DNA of 64,000 nt from Lactobacillus gasseri ATCC 33323 = JCM 1131 (GCF_000014425.1 NC_008530.1:1302001-1366000); one strand, 5' to 3'. Positions 48,667 to 57,141 are shown, numbered from the stretch's first letter. The notes: generated by a model not told the origin, from the sequence alone. Program-made: numbers and translations.

Positions 48667-49566
48667 TTATAATTTATTACTTATTAGGCTTTGCCACAAA
48701 CATTTCATATCAACTGGTTCTGAAATAGTAATTTCCTGCTTAAGTTCAGAAAAAGGATCATCAAACTTAAGATAAAAACAATTCAAAGCTTGTCGCTTAA
48801 AATTATCTTTAATCCCATACAATGGATCACCATACAAGGGATGTCCAAGGTATTGCATGTGAACTCTAATTTGATGGGTTCGGCCAGTTAGTAACTGTAA
48901 TTCAACTAAGCTCGCACCATTAACTTGCTCTAAAACACGGTATTTTGTAATTGAGCGTTGACCATTAGCTACTATTCCGCGTTTAACGCCAGCATCTAGT
49001 TTACCGATTGGCGCATCAATAGTCCCTGTTTCTTGCTCTTTACTAAAATTGCCATGCACAATTGCATGGTACTTCTTAATAAAACAATCCTTTCCCATCT
49101 CACTAAATCGAGCATGAGCAACTGCATTTTTTCCAACTAAAACTAATCCTGATGTATCACGATCAAGTCTTGTAATAACATGTGGCTTCAGATCTTTCTG
49201 CCCATTTTTTTGAAAATAATATATTAATCTGTTGACTACTGCATCATTATCTTCATAGCGAGATGGGATTGACAAAACGCCAGCTTCTTTATTTACGACT
49301 AAATAATCATGCTGTTCAAAAACAATATTAAGTTGATTAGTAGATGGTTTTAGCCATTGATTTTTCTTCTCTTCACCTAAGATAAAGATTACTTCATCCC
49401 CTGGATGTAAAAGATAGCTAGTATAACGGCGATGATGATTTACTAAAATCATTCCCCCATTATGCTGGCTATTAGTTAAAGCTCTTTTAGAAAAACCATT
49501 TCTTAACAAAAAACGCCCCAATTTTTGAGGTGTTTTATTTTCAAATTTTAATTTAAAATATTGCAT
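48667..49566 (-). CDS. RluA-family pseudouridine synthase (YjbO-type)
   Basis: A 299-residue pseudouridine synthase. A short N-terminal S4-like part (about 1-70) precedes the catalytic domain with the motif TRLDRDTSG near 132-140 (catalytic Asp) and LLTGRTHQIRVHM near 224. It probably modifies 23S rRNA or tRNA uridine; the exact site is uncertain. It is the last gene of relQ-nadK-rluA, as in the Bacillus yjbM-yjbN-yjbO order, and starts 2 bases after nadK. Confidence 0.92.
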   Translation of the reverse strand: MQYFKLKFENKTPQKLGRFLLRNGFSKRALTNSQHNGGMILVNHHRRYTSYLLHPGDEVIFILGEEKKNQWLKPSTNQLNIVFEQHDYLVVNKEAGVLSIPSRYEDNDAVVNRLIYYFQKNGQKDLKPHVITRLDRDTSGLVLVGKNAVAHARFSEMGKDCFIKKYHAIVHGNFSKEQETGTIDAPIGKLDAGVKRGIVANGQRSITKYRVLEQVNGASLVELQLLTGRTHQIRVHMQYLGHPLYGDPLYGIKDNFKRQALNCFYLKFDDPFSELKQEITISEPVDMKCLWQSLISNKL

Positions 49567-49568
49567 GA

Positions 49569-50372
49569 TTATTTATTCTTAGGTTGCCCAATAAAGGCAT
49601 CTTCTACCCGATTCCAAAAGTGAGTATGTTGATATTTATCAAATCGAATAACATGTTGAGAAATCCGATACTCAATTTTCTTAATGTGCTTATGATTGAA
49701 TTCATATCCATCATAGGTTACTACGTAGTGATCATCACTTTCTGGTTTAATAGTTATCCATTCATCTGGAGCAATAACTATTGGGGACGATAAGGTTCTG
49801 AATACACGGTTATTAATCGAGGCTATTTCAGTCATTTGCAGGGCTTTTAAACGGGGATGGATAACTGCGCCGCCTAATGATTTACTGTAAGCAGTAGACC
49901 CTGTAGGCGTTGAAACACATAAACCGTCTCCTTTAAAGCTTTCAAAGAATTGGTCTCTAATATAAACATCAGCCTTTAAAGTCTTAGAAACTCGTTTAAT
50001 TGTTGCTTCATTTAAAGCAAGTAACTTTTTCTTTTCACCTGAGCCAGTAGTAATAATTAATTCTAGCAGCGGATAAGAAGCGGAAGATGGTTGTTTTTTA
50101 GTTAAATTATCAACCATCTTTCCAATTTCGAAATTACGCCAATCAGTATAAAAACCCAAGTGTCCCGTGTGTACACCAATAAACCTTATCTGATCAACTA
50201 AATTTTGATATTTGTGAAAGCCAGAAATTAAAGTTCCGTCTCCTCCAATTGTGATTACCACATCAGGATTTTCAGGATCAATTTCGATCTTTCTAGAATC
50301 AAGCAATTTTTCTAATGCCTTAACTACTGCCAAGGTTTCAACTTTTTCATTATAAACGAGTGCGACTTTCAT
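49569..50372 (-). CDS. nadK: NAD kinase
   Basis: A 267-residue ATP-NAD kinase that makes NADP. GGDGT is at 43-47, with the conserved TPTGSTAYSKSLGG near 158-171. It overlaps the relQ stop by one base (TAATG) and lies before the rluA-type gene, the same order as in Bacillus. Confidence 0.96.
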   Translation of the reverse strand: MKVALVYNEKVETLAVVKALEKLLDSRKIEIDPENPDVVITIGGDGTLISGFHKYQNLVDQIRFIGVHTGHLGFYTDWRNFEIGKMVDNLTKKQPSSASYPLLELIITTGSGEKKKLLALNEATIKRVSKTLKADVYIRDQFFESFKGDGLCVSTPTGSTAYSKSLGGAVIHPRLKALQMTEIASINNRVFRTLSSPIVIAPDEWITIKPESDDHYVVTYDGYEFNHKHIKKIEYRISQHVIRFDKYQHTHFWNRVEDAFIGQPKNK

Positions 50373-50998
50373 TATTGTTCTTTTCCTTTAGATTTAGTAA
50401 AAATTCTCTGTGCTTCCTGCACTTCATCTTTGATTGATGACATTTCTTCATCTAACTTATAAGCAGCTTCGGCTGTTGATTTAAGTCGCTTAGAAATATC
50501 TTCTGGGTACTTCCCTTGATATTTATAATTTAATGTATGTTCTACCGTTGCCCAAAAATTCATTGCTAAGGTCCGAATTTGAATTTCGGCAATTATTTTT
50601 TTAGGTCCATCTGGTAAAAAAACAGAATATTCAATTACCATATGATAAGAACGGTATCCAGATGGCTTAGCATTTTGAATATAGTCCCTTTCTTCAATTA
50701 CCTGCATATCTTGACGCTGGTGAATTAGATCAACTACTCGATAAATATCATCAACAAATTGACACATAATTCGGATGCCAGCTATATCTTGCATATCATT
50801 TTCAATGACATCAGGAGCAATAACTCGCCGCGTCATTTTTTCTTTAATTGAATCGACTGTTTTTACGCGTCCGACCACGAATTCAATCGGCGAATGCTCA
50901 CCCTTGTTTAAAAAACTTTGTCTAAGTGATCGAAATTTAACTTTTAATTCAGATACAGCCTGTTGATAAGGCCATAAAAATAAATCCCAATCTTTCAT
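50372..50998 (-). CDS. relQ: Small alarmone synthetase RelQ (YjbM)
   Basis: A 208-residue single-domain (p)ppGpp synthetase. The RelA/SpoT synthetase fold shows KTVDSIKEKMTRR (about 47-59), DIAGIRIMCQFVDDI near 71-85, GYRSYHMVIEY near 114, and EIQIRTLAMNFWATVEH near 138-154. No hydrolase or TGS domain is present. It likely makes pppGpp or ppGpp under stress, as a tetramer. It heads the relQ-nadK-rluA operon and diverges from the CYTH gene. Confidence 0.95.
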   Translation of the reverse strand: MKDWDLFLWPYQQAVSELKVKFRSLRQSFLNKGEHSPIEFVVGRVKTVDSIKEKMTRRVIAPDVIENDMQDIAGIRIMCQFVDDIYRVVDLIHQRQDMQVIEERDYIQNAKPSGYRSYHMVIEYSVFLPDGPKKIIAEIQIRTLAMNFWATVEHTLNYKYQGKYPEDISKRLKSTAEAAYKLDEEMSSIKDEVQEAQRIFTKSKGKEQ

Positions 50999-51075
50999 GT
51001 ATAAATCCTTTCCGTTTCAAACAAAATTATTCTACCATAGAGAGGGATAACATTAACTAGTGAAAGGATAAAATT

Positions 51076-51699
51076 ATGAGTAAAAATTTAGAAATTGAAT
51101 CAAAAACACTCCTAGATAAAGATACCTACGAAAAAATGCGTGACGCATTTACTGCTAAATCAGATTTTATTCAAAAAAACTACTACTTTGATACACCTGA
51201 TTTTGACTTAAAAAACAGTGATGCTAGTTTAAGAATCAGAATTTTGGTTGATCATGCTGAACAAACTATTAAAGTTAAGGAAACCAATCCTAAAGAAAAT
51301 AAATATAGTGAAAGAGTAGAAATTAATGATCTTCTATCAGTAGCTCAAGCCGAGCAAATGGCTCAAAGTGCCTACGAGGGTACTTTCTTCTTATTTGGTG
51401 GTGATGTTGGTAATTATTTACAAAAACATTATTCTAATAAAGCCATTCACTCCTTAAAACTAATTTCTTGGAGCCAAACACGTAGAATATTAGCTGCGGG
51501 ACCAGAGAATTGTGAATTAACTCTTGATTTAACAGAATTTCCAGATGGTTATTATGACTTTGAATTAGAAATTGAAAACGATGATCCAGCAACTATAAAA
51601 AAGGTACTTGCTGAATTAGAAAAACAGTTTAATTTCAAAGCTGACAAGGAAAATACTAACCAAAGCAAAGTAAAACGTGCCTGGGAACATAAAAAATAA
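51076..51699 (+). CDS. CYTH domain protein (YjbK-type)
   Basis: A 207-residue CYTH/triphosphate-tunnel metalloenzyme protein. The signature ExExK is visible as EIESK (6-10), followed by RIRILVDHAEQTIKVKE near 58 and ELTLDLTEFPDGYYDFELEIEND near 156. Relatives hydrolyse triphosphates such as inorganic tripolyphosphate. It lies between divergent relQ and spxH; AAAGGA precedes the ATG. Confidence 0.9.
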   Translation: MSKNLEIESKTLLDKDTYEKMRDAFTAKSDFIQKNYYFDTPDFDLKNSDASLRIRILVDHAEQTIKVKETNPKENKYSERVEINDLLSVAQAEQMAQSAYEGTFFLFGGDVGNYLQKHYSNKAIHSLKLISWSQTRRILAAGPENCELTLDLTEFPDGYYDFELEIENDDPATIKKVLAELEKQFNFKADKENTNQSKVKRAWEHKK

Positions 51700-51769
51700 A
51701 ACAAATTTTTTTCCATTTCGTTCATTTTCTGATACAGTATTCATGAACTTGGACGGAGGAAATAACAAA

Positions 51770-52375
51770 ATGTTTGAAATATTTTTCTTTGTTAATCCGA
51801 TTGGGATTAACTGTTATCAAAATGAACAGGAAATAATTGCTGCAGTCAGTGGTTATCAACAAAATATTTCTTACCACTTTATTCCCATGACTACTATGAA
51901 CACAATTCGTAGCGATATCAGAGCAAGACATCTTTCATCAAGTAATATCGAAATTTTCAACACTTTTAGTCAAAGCGCTTATAACGCAACCAAAGATTAT
52001 CACACTCTAAAATTAATAGCTGGCAACAAAAAAGCTAGACAATATATCATCAAATTGCAACATGCTATTAATGATATGGGCAAAGTTTATTCTACAGAGC
52101 TTGTTAATGAAATTTTGAGTTCTCTAGATGTTTCAATTAAGAACTTCAAGAAGAACCGAGAATCAAATTATATTAAGCTTTCAATGGATAAAGATTTAAA
52201 ACTTGCCGATGACCTGAATGTTGTAACTACTCCAACTACGATTATTTTTAATTATGATAATGATCGTGGTGATTCAGGGATGATGATTGAAGGTTGTGCG
52301 AATCGCGAAGAAATTGAGTCCGCAATCACCGGGGATAGACAAACTAGTAGTGACAATAGTTTGCGCTTATTATAA
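51770..52375 (+). CDS. spxH: SpxH-type ClpXP adaptor (DsbA-like fold)
   Basis: A 201-residue thioredoxin/DsbA-fold protein of the YjbH/SpxH family. In Bacillus SpxH binds Spx and hands it to ClpXP. The usual N-terminal CxxC is degenerate here: FFFVNPIGINC keeps one cysteine (Cys15) and has Gly12 in place of the first. I chose ATG at 51770 with GGAGG 9 bases upstream; an earlier in-frame start at 51677 lies within the CYTH gene. It stands next to the CYTH and relQ genes and close to coiA, mecA and spx. Confidence 0.85.
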   Translation: MFEIFFFVNPIGINCYQNEQEIIAAVSGYQQNISYHFIPMTTMNTIRSDIRARHLSSSNIEIFNTFSQSAYNATKDYHTLKLIAGNKKARQYIIKLQHAINDMGKVYSTELVNEILSSLDVSIKNFKKNRESNYIKLSMDKDLKLADDLNVVTTPTTIIFNYDNDRGDSGMMIEGCANREEIESAITGDRQTSSDNSLRLL

Positions 52376-52384
52376 TTTAGTGGG

Positions 52385-52418
52385 CTAGTTGACTTTTGAG
52401 TCAGCTAGTTTTTTTTGC
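52385..52418 (+). terminator. spxH terminator inside the coiA coding end
   Basis: A 9-bp stem (52385-52393 with 52400-52408, one G.T pair) is followed by eight T. It lies entirely within the last codons of the opposing gene coiA. Confidence 0.82.
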
Positions 52419-53257
52419 AGAAAAATTAATATTGGACTCTTTTCTTTAGGCTCCCGTAATTTTAAGAAGAGTTCATCTGGGATATCTGCCACAGAATAAT
52501 GTAGTTGATATAATAGCGAAGCAATTTCTAATCCGAGTTTACTCTTTTGAGTAATTTGTTTTTGTAAATATACTTTTTGATCTTGAATATAACTCAGTTT
52601 ATTTCTTCTAGTAGATGGAATGAAAGTAAACAAACTAGCTACTCCTTTTTCATCTAATGAAAAAGTTTTTATATCATAGCTTAGTTCTGAACTAAGTGCT
52701 GCCATTAAAATATTATATTTTAACGTAATTACACAACTAAATGGATTAATTTCCAAATAGTACCATTGCCATTTTGCACTATATCTTAGAAAGATTTTTT
52801 GAGAATGGTTAATTTTATTTTTTAAATAATGCCTTTTTCCAACAATCCAAATATCTTTAATCTGCAACTTTTTATATAAGGCATGACGATGGGCAAATTC
52901 TGCCTCACTTAACGGTGCGCATTGTACTTCAAAAGATAAGTTGTTTTCTACTAATATGTCTGCTCTTAATTGCTGATCTAAAAGCGGAACTTCAACATCT
53001 GCTCGAATTCCATTTGCTTTTAGTGCAGTACACAACAACTGCTTTGCCTGTAAATGCTCCTCCTTTTCTCCGGTTCCCCTTACCTGATAAAAATGTTTAA
53101 AAAATGGCTTTTTTTCTTCTGATAAGATCAAAATCATTCGATGCTTGCAAGATGGGCAAAGATAAGATTCTTGATTTAACTTTTTTAATCCTTTACTAAC
53201 TTGTTCTGCTTCATTAATTGCTAAGACTAACTTTTGATTTAAAATAGCAGCATACAT
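52385..53257 (-). CDS. coiA: Competence protein CoiA
   Basis: A 290-residue CoiA-like protein. An N-terminal zinc-type pair CPSCKHRM (about 30) precedes a restriction-nuclease-like core with RADILVENNLSFEVQC near 120 (PD-D/ExK pattern). CoiA is needed for transformation after DNA uptake, probably in DNA processing or recombination. I chose ATG at 53257; an upstream ATG at 53269 has no ribosome site, and the chosen one has only a weak GGG. It lies after the mecA terminator with a competence-type promoter motif upstream. Confidence 0.85.
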   Translation of the reverse strand: MYAAILNQKLVLAINEAEQVSKGLKKLNQESYLCPSCKHRMILILSEEKKPFFKHFYQVRGTGEKEEHLQAKQLLCTALKANGIRADVEVPLLDQQLRADILVENNLSFEVQCAPLSEAEFAHRHALYKKLQIKDIWIVGKRHYLKNKINHSQKIFLRYSAKWQWYYLEINPFSCVITLKYNILMAALSSELSYDIKTFSLDEKGVASLFTFIPSTRRNKLSYIQDQKVYLQKQITQKSKLGLEIASLLYQLHYSVADIPDELFLKLREPKEKSPILIFLQKKLADSKVN

Positions 53258-53282
53258 TTTATCGCCCATTATTATATACGCA
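53258..53282 (-). promoter_or_regulatory. Candidate competence promoter motif at coiA
   Basis: On the minus strand TGCGTATATAATAATGGGCGATA begins 25 bases before the ATG, right after the mecA terminator. It matches the sequence before comFA in 17 of 23 positions. TATAAT is also present but there is no -35 at the right distance. Confidence 0.4.
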
Positions 53283-53311
53283 AAAAGGAGATGATTTTTT
53301 TCATCTCCTTT
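53281..53311 (-). terminator. Terminator of mecA
   Basis: An 11-bp perfect stem (53284-53294 with 53301-53311) and 6-base loop is followed by T on the minus strand. The coiA leader begins directly after it. Confidence 0.85.
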
Positions 53312-53315
53312 ATTT

Positions 53316-53969
53316 TTAATCAAAATATTGTCTTAGGTTTCCCAGAGCATCTTGTCTAATCAAGCACTTAGCATTTTTCTTTATTTTTTGGAATTGCTTT
53401 TCTGTCATTCCATTTCCATATTCATTAGCTATTACCCAAGTATCTTCTGGCTTCAGTTCAACATAATTGTCATCTAAGTAGGCTAAGTCTAAATAATATT
53501 CATGATGATATGTATATAGACTAGATGCTAAACCATCAACCTTTAATGCATCTGCTAGGGCAGCAACTAAATCAATACTATCAATCTTAAAGACTCTACG
53601 ATTATCGCTAATTAGTTTATCTTGATCATTAATTTCTGTTTTACGATCATCATTATCTGATCCAGCCCCCAATCCCTTTAACAGGTCACGTAATTGATCA
53701 TTGGGATTATCACTGACATCTTCATCACTGTCCGGTACTTTGGAAATAAGTAACTCTAATCCAGAACTACTTGGCATAACTTGAAAAGTAACTGGATCGC
53801 CTTTAGCAAAAGTATGATCTGTATCGACTTCACTTAAAATTTGATAGAAAAAATGTTGAATTTGACTTTTATTTCCTAATAAATCGAGCATTGTTATACC
53901 ACGCTCTTTAAGTTCATCCGCATCCATTGTTACACGAATGGTATTCTCACTTATTCTATGTACTTCCAC
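53316..53969 (-). CDS. mecA: Adaptor protein MecA
   Basis: A 217-residue adaptor for the ClpC/ClpE-ClpP protease. The N-terminal substrate-binding domain (MEVHRISENTIRVTM, about 1-65) and a C-terminal Clp-binding domain (about 125-217) are joined by an acidic linker. In Bacillus it delivers ComK and Spx; in lactobacilli ComX-type factors may be targets. It lies between spx and coiA, as in Bacillus. Confidence 0.93.
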   Translation of the reverse strand: MEVHRISENTIRVTMDADELKERGITMLDLLGNKSQIQHFFYQILSEVDTDHTFAKGDPVTFQVMPSSSGLELLISKVPDSDEDVSDNPNDQLRDLLKGLGAGSDNDDRKTEINDQDKLISDNRRVFKIDSIDLVAALADALKVDGLASSLYTYHHEYYLDLAYLDDNYVELKPEDTWVIANEYGNGMTEKQFQKIKKNAKCLIRQDALGNLRQYFD

Positions 53970-54028
53970 TTGTTATCACCTCGAAGTCTCTTGTCTTTAA
54001 TACATTGTAACCTATTTTCTTGTTCATA

Positions 54029-54062
54029 CAAAAACGCTAGCTTAAAAAGGCTAACGTTTTTA
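54029..54062 (-). terminator. Terminator of spx
   Basis: AAAAACGTTAGCC pairs with GCTAGCGTTTTT on the minus strand with one wobble pair and is followed by T. Confidence 0.75.
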
Positions 54063-54072
54063 CAATTTTTAA

Positions 54073-54474
54073 TTAAAGATCAGCTGTCATTGCTTGGATT
54101 TCTTCAAGTTCCAAACGACGAACCTTTCGAGGAAGAAATCTTCTAATTTCATCTTCGTTATATCCTACTTGTAAACGTCTGTCATCCATAATGATTGGAC
54201 GTCTTAATAAACTTGGATTTTTTTCAACAAGATCAATCAATTGATCAATTGATAAGTCATCTAAATTGATTTTTAAGTTTTGGAAAGTACGAGAACGAGT
54301 AGAAATTATTTCTTCCGTTCCATTCTCGGTCATACGCAAAACTTGCATGATTTCTTCTTTATTCAATGGATTAGCAAAAATATTTCTCTCCTTAAAAGAA
54401 ATATCATGCTCTTTTAACCATGCTTTTGCCTTACGACATGAAGTACAACTTGGTGATGTATATAAATTTAACAC
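54073..54474 (-). CDS. spx: Transcriptional regulator Spx
   Basis: A 133-residue ArsC-like regulator that binds the alpha subunit C-terminal domain of RNA polymerase under thiol stress. The redox switch Cys10-x-x-Cys13 (CTSC) is intact; the central [26 protein letters not shown] matches the family. GTG is the start (54474), with AAGGAG upstream, giving [10 protein letters not shown] as in homologues. It stands beside its presumed regulators mecA, spxH and clpP partners. Its 5' region holds two inverted repeats. Confidence 0.94.
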   Translation of the reverse strand: MLNLYTSPSCTSCRKAKAWLKEHDISFKERNIFANPLNKEEIMQVLRMTENGTEEIISTRSRTFQNLKINLDDLSIDQLIDLVEKNPSLLRRPIIMDDRRLQVGYNEDEIRRFLPRKVRRLELEEIQAMTADL

Positions 54475-54518
54475 TTAACTCCACACTCCTTTGCGTGTAG
54501 AAAAATAACTACCGTTTC

Positions 54519-54600
54519 ACTTACAACTATCATTGTATCACAAATACTTGTTTTTTGTAAGTTGTAATTAGATTTCTTTTTATTAGCTTACAAGTATTAC
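54519..54600. repeat. Two crossed inverted repeats upstream of spx
   Basis: TTACAACT (54521-54528) is inverted as AGTTGTAA (54560-54567), and AATACTTG (54543-54550) is inverted as CAAGTATT (54591-54598). The candidate spx -10 TACAAT (minus strand, near 54534-54539) lies between them. They may be operators or merely AT-rich coincidence. Confidence 0.5.
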
Positions 54601-54640
54601 TTTATCAGTAAATAATGAAGTTTGTGTGAAGTTTTGACAG

Positions 54641-54664
54641 AAAAAAAGAGTACTTTCGTACTCT
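54641..54664 (-). terminator. Terminator of ptsHI
   Basis: GAGTAC (54648-54653) pairs with GTACTC (54658-54663), with further flanking A/T pairs, and seven T follow on the minus strand. Confidence 0.82.
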
Positions 54665-54671
54665 CTTTCTA

Positions 54672-56411
54672 TTAGTCATTAATGTTAAGCTTCTTCATAG
54701 TTTCTTCAACTAGCTTCTTATTTTCATCAGCAGTTTCTGAAACAAAACAAGCTTTATTAGCTAATTCTTTAATATCTTCAGTATTGATCTTCTTCATCAA
54801 ACTTCTGATACGTAAGATTGAAGTTGCACTCATTGAATATTCATCAAGTCCCATTGATAAAAGAATTGGGAACATAATGTCATCACCAGCAGCTTCACCA
54901 CACATACCACACCAAATACCATTTTCATGAGCACCATCAATAGTATGCTTAATCAAACGTAAAACAGATGGGTTATATGGTTGGTAAAGATAAGAAACGT
55001 TATCATTACCACGATCGGCAGCCATAGTATATTGGATTAAATCGTTAGTTCCAATTGAGAAGAAATCAACTTCTTTAGCAAATTGGTCAGCTAACACTGC
55101 AGCAGCTGGAACTTCGATCATCATACCAACTTGTAAGTCGTCACCGACCTTAACGCCTTCTTTAACAAGCTTATCTTTTTCTTCAGCTAAGATTTGCTTT
55201 GCTTCACGTAATTCTGCCAAAGTACCAATCATTGGGAACATAATTCCTAATGGACCATATGCAGATGCACGAAGTAAAGCTCTTAATTGAGTTCTAAAGA
55301 TATCCTTGTATTGCATTGAAAGACGAATAGCACGAACACCTAGGAATGGGTTCATTTCTTCTGGAAGATCCCAGTAATCTAAGTGCTTGTCACCACCGAT
55401 ATCACAAGTTCTAATGATAGTTTGCTTACCATCCATATCTTCGATAACTTCTTTATAAGCATCGAATTGAGCTTCTTCAGATGGGAAGTCTTTTGAATTC
55501 ATGTATAAGAATTCAGTTCTGTACAAACCAATTGCTTCAGCACCGTTTTCTTTTACACCCTTCATGTCATTAGGAGTACCAATGTTAGCAGCAATGATGA
55601 ACTTCTTACCGTCTGCAGTTACAGAAGGTTCATTCTTTAACTTCTTCCATTCTTCTTTTTGCTTAGCAAAGGCTTCACCCTTTTTGGTGTATTCTTCAAC
55701 TTGAGCATCAGTTGGGTTAACAATAGCATCACCGTCTAAACCGTCAGCAATAAGCATATCGCCATCTTTAACGTCTTTAGTAATGCTTTCAGTACCCACA
55801 ACAGCTGGAATTTCTAATGAACGAGCCATGATTGCTGAGTGAGCAGTTCTACCACCAATATCAGTTACAAATCCCTTAACATACTTTTTGTTAAGTTGAG
55901 CTGTATCACTTGGTGTCAAATCATAAGCCACCACAACAACTTCATGGTCAATAGCTGCAGGATCTGGTAATTTCTTACCAAGAAGGTGTGCCATAATACG
56001 CTTTGAAACATCACGTACGTCAGCTGCACGTTCTTGCATATATGCATTATCAGTCATGCCTTCAAAGATGGTAATAAACTTTTGAGCAGTTTCATCTAAT
56101 GCAGCTTCAGCATTAACTTTTTGATCTTTGATTTCTGTTTCAATGGCACCAGTAAATTCTGGGTCACTTAAGAAGAGAAGGTGAGCATCAAAAACTTGAG
56201 CTTCTTCTGCTCCTAAACTTTCCTTAGCCTTATCACGAACTTTTTCTAATTCTTTAGTTGATTCTTCAACAACTTTTTTAAAACGAGCTACTTCAGCATC
56301 AACATCGCTAACTGATGTTTTAGAAAACGAAAGGTCAGGTTCTACCAAAAGGTAGGCTGGTGCAACTGCAATACCATCACTGGCAGCAATTCCCTTTAAA
56401 GTTTTCGACAT
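54672..56411 (-). CDS. ptsI: Phosphoenolpyruvate-protein phosphotransferase (PTS enzyme I)
   Basis: The 579-residue first enzyme of the phosphotransferase system. It takes phosphate from phosphoenolpyruvate onto His191 ([13 protein letters not shown]) and passes it to HPr His15. The C-terminal PEP-binding barrel shows [10 protein letters not shown] near 296 and [15 protein letters not shown] near 450. Its ATG overlaps the ptsH stop by one base. Confidence 0.98.
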   Translation of the reverse strand: MSKTLKGIAASDGIAVAPAYLLVEPDLSFSKTSVSDVDAEVARFKKVVEESTKELEKVRDKAKESLGAEEAQVFDAHLLFLSDPEFTGAIETEIKDQKVNAEAALDETAQKFITIFEGMTDNAYMQERAADVRDVSKRIMAHLLGKKLPDPAAIDHEVVVVAYDLTPSDTAQLNKKYVKGFVTDIGGRTAHSAIMARSLEIPAVVGTESITKDVKDGDMLIADGLDGDAIVNPTDAQVEEYTKKGEAFAKQKEEWKKLKNEPSVTADGKKFIIAANIGTPNDMKGVKENGAEAIGLYRTEFLYMNSKDFPSEEAQFDAYKEVIEDMDGKQTIIRTCDIGGDKHLDYWDLPEEMNPFLGVRAIRLSMQYKDIFRTQLRALLRASAYGPLGIMFPMIGTLAELREAKQILAEEKDKLVKEGVKVGDDLQVGMMIEVPAAAVLADQFAKEVDFFSIGTNDLIQYTMAADRGNDNVSYLYQPYNPSVLRLIKHTIDGAHENGIWCGMCGEAAGDDIMFPILLSMGLDEYSMSATSILRIRSLMKKINTEDIKELANKACFVSETADENKKLVEETMKKLNIND

Positions 56412-56677
56412 TATTCAGCTAAACCTTCCTTTTTCATAGTGTCAGCAATAGCTTCGATTGCTTCTTTAGCATCGTCACCATCAGCAGTAATAGTTACGTC
56501 TGCACCTTGGCCAACACCTAAAGACATAACACCCATGATTGACTTCAAGTTTACTGATTTACCATTGTATTCCAAGTTAATATCTGAGTTAAACTTAGAT
56601 GCAGCTTGTACCAACAAAGTAGCTGGACGTGCATGAATACCAGTTTCAGCAACAATATGAAATTCGCGTTTTTCCAT
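56411..56677 (-). CDS. ptsH: Phosphocarrier protein HPr
   Basis: An 88-residue protein with both HPr phosphorylation sites: His15 ([10 protein letters not shown]), used in sugar transport, and Ser46 ([11 protein letters not shown]), phosphorylated by HprK, also encoded in this window. HPr-Ser-P activates CcpA. AAAGGAG precedes the ATG, and a cre-type site lies upstream. It is the first gene of ptsHI. Confidence 0.98.
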   Translation of the reverse strand: MEKREFHIVAETGIHARPATLLVQAASKFNSDINLEYNGKSVNLKSIMGVMSLGVGQGADVTITADGDDAKEAIEAIADTMKKEGLAE

Positions 56678-56771
56678 TTTAAATTATCTCCTTTAAAATC
56701 AAAAATAATCGGGAGTTTTATACCCACTCGTTTATTAGGTTATCATGTTTTTAACATGAAAACAATACAAA

Positions 56772-56785
56772 TGTAAATGTTTACA
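56772..56785 (-). promoter_or_regulatory. cre-like site upstream of ptsH
   Basis: TGTAAATGTTTACA matches the cre consensus except for the central C to T, and its 6-base arms are perfect inverted repeats. It lies 95 bases before the ptsH start, suggesting CcpA control of ptsHI. Confidence 0.6.
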
Positions 56786-56796
56786 TTATAAGTTGC

Positions 56797-56979
56797 TTAA
56801 TTTTCATTATCAGATAAGGTATAAATTATATCCCCACCACGCTGAGCAATTCCAGTTATACTTTGCCTTTTACCATAGCTTCTAAGTGCTAATTGAAATT
56901 GAAAAGCATCTTTAGGACTTACTCTATATTCTTTTAATTCGCCACTCACGATCTGATCTAGTATTTTTTTATAATCCAT
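56797..56979 (-). CDS. Small protein of unknown function (60 residues)
   Basis: A 60-residue soluble protein I do not recognise. It is amphipathic, with basic and aromatic residues (EYRVSPKDAFQFQLALRSYGKR) and an acidic end. The ribosome site (AAGGAG, about 13 bases upstream) is far from the ATG but present. It lies between clpE (divergent) and ptsH on the minus strand; its transcript may run into the ptsH promoter region because no terminator is seen. Confidence 0.6.
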   Translation of the reverse strand: MDYKKILDQIVSGELKEYRVSPKDAFQFQLALRSYGKRQSITGIAQRGGDIIYTLSDNEN

Positions 56980-57076
56980 ATCTTATGAATCTCACTCCTT
57001 AAATTTTACTAGCTTAGTAAGAAATTAATTCTTTTCCTATTGTAGCAATTATTTAGCAAAAATCTAATCTAACTAC

Positions 57077-57141
57077 TTGCAATTAGTAAGTATCCGTACT
57101 ATGATATTAGCAAGTTAGCACTTAAACATCAAGAGTGCTAA
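57077..57141 (+). promoter_or_regulatory. clpE promoter with CIRCE operator
   Basis: TTGCAA (57077-57082), 17 bases, TATGAT (57100-57105) is followed by TTAGCACTT-N9-GAGTGCTAA (57115-57141), which differs from CIRCE in one base. HrcA should therefore repress clpE. The leader also has GAAAGG before the ATG. Confidence 0.87.

Noticed and set aside
51677-51769. Longer N-terminus for SpxH beginning inside the CYTH gene
   Set aside because: The extension has no ribosome site, and GGAGG before ATG at 51770 gives the family-like start MFEIFFFVNP.
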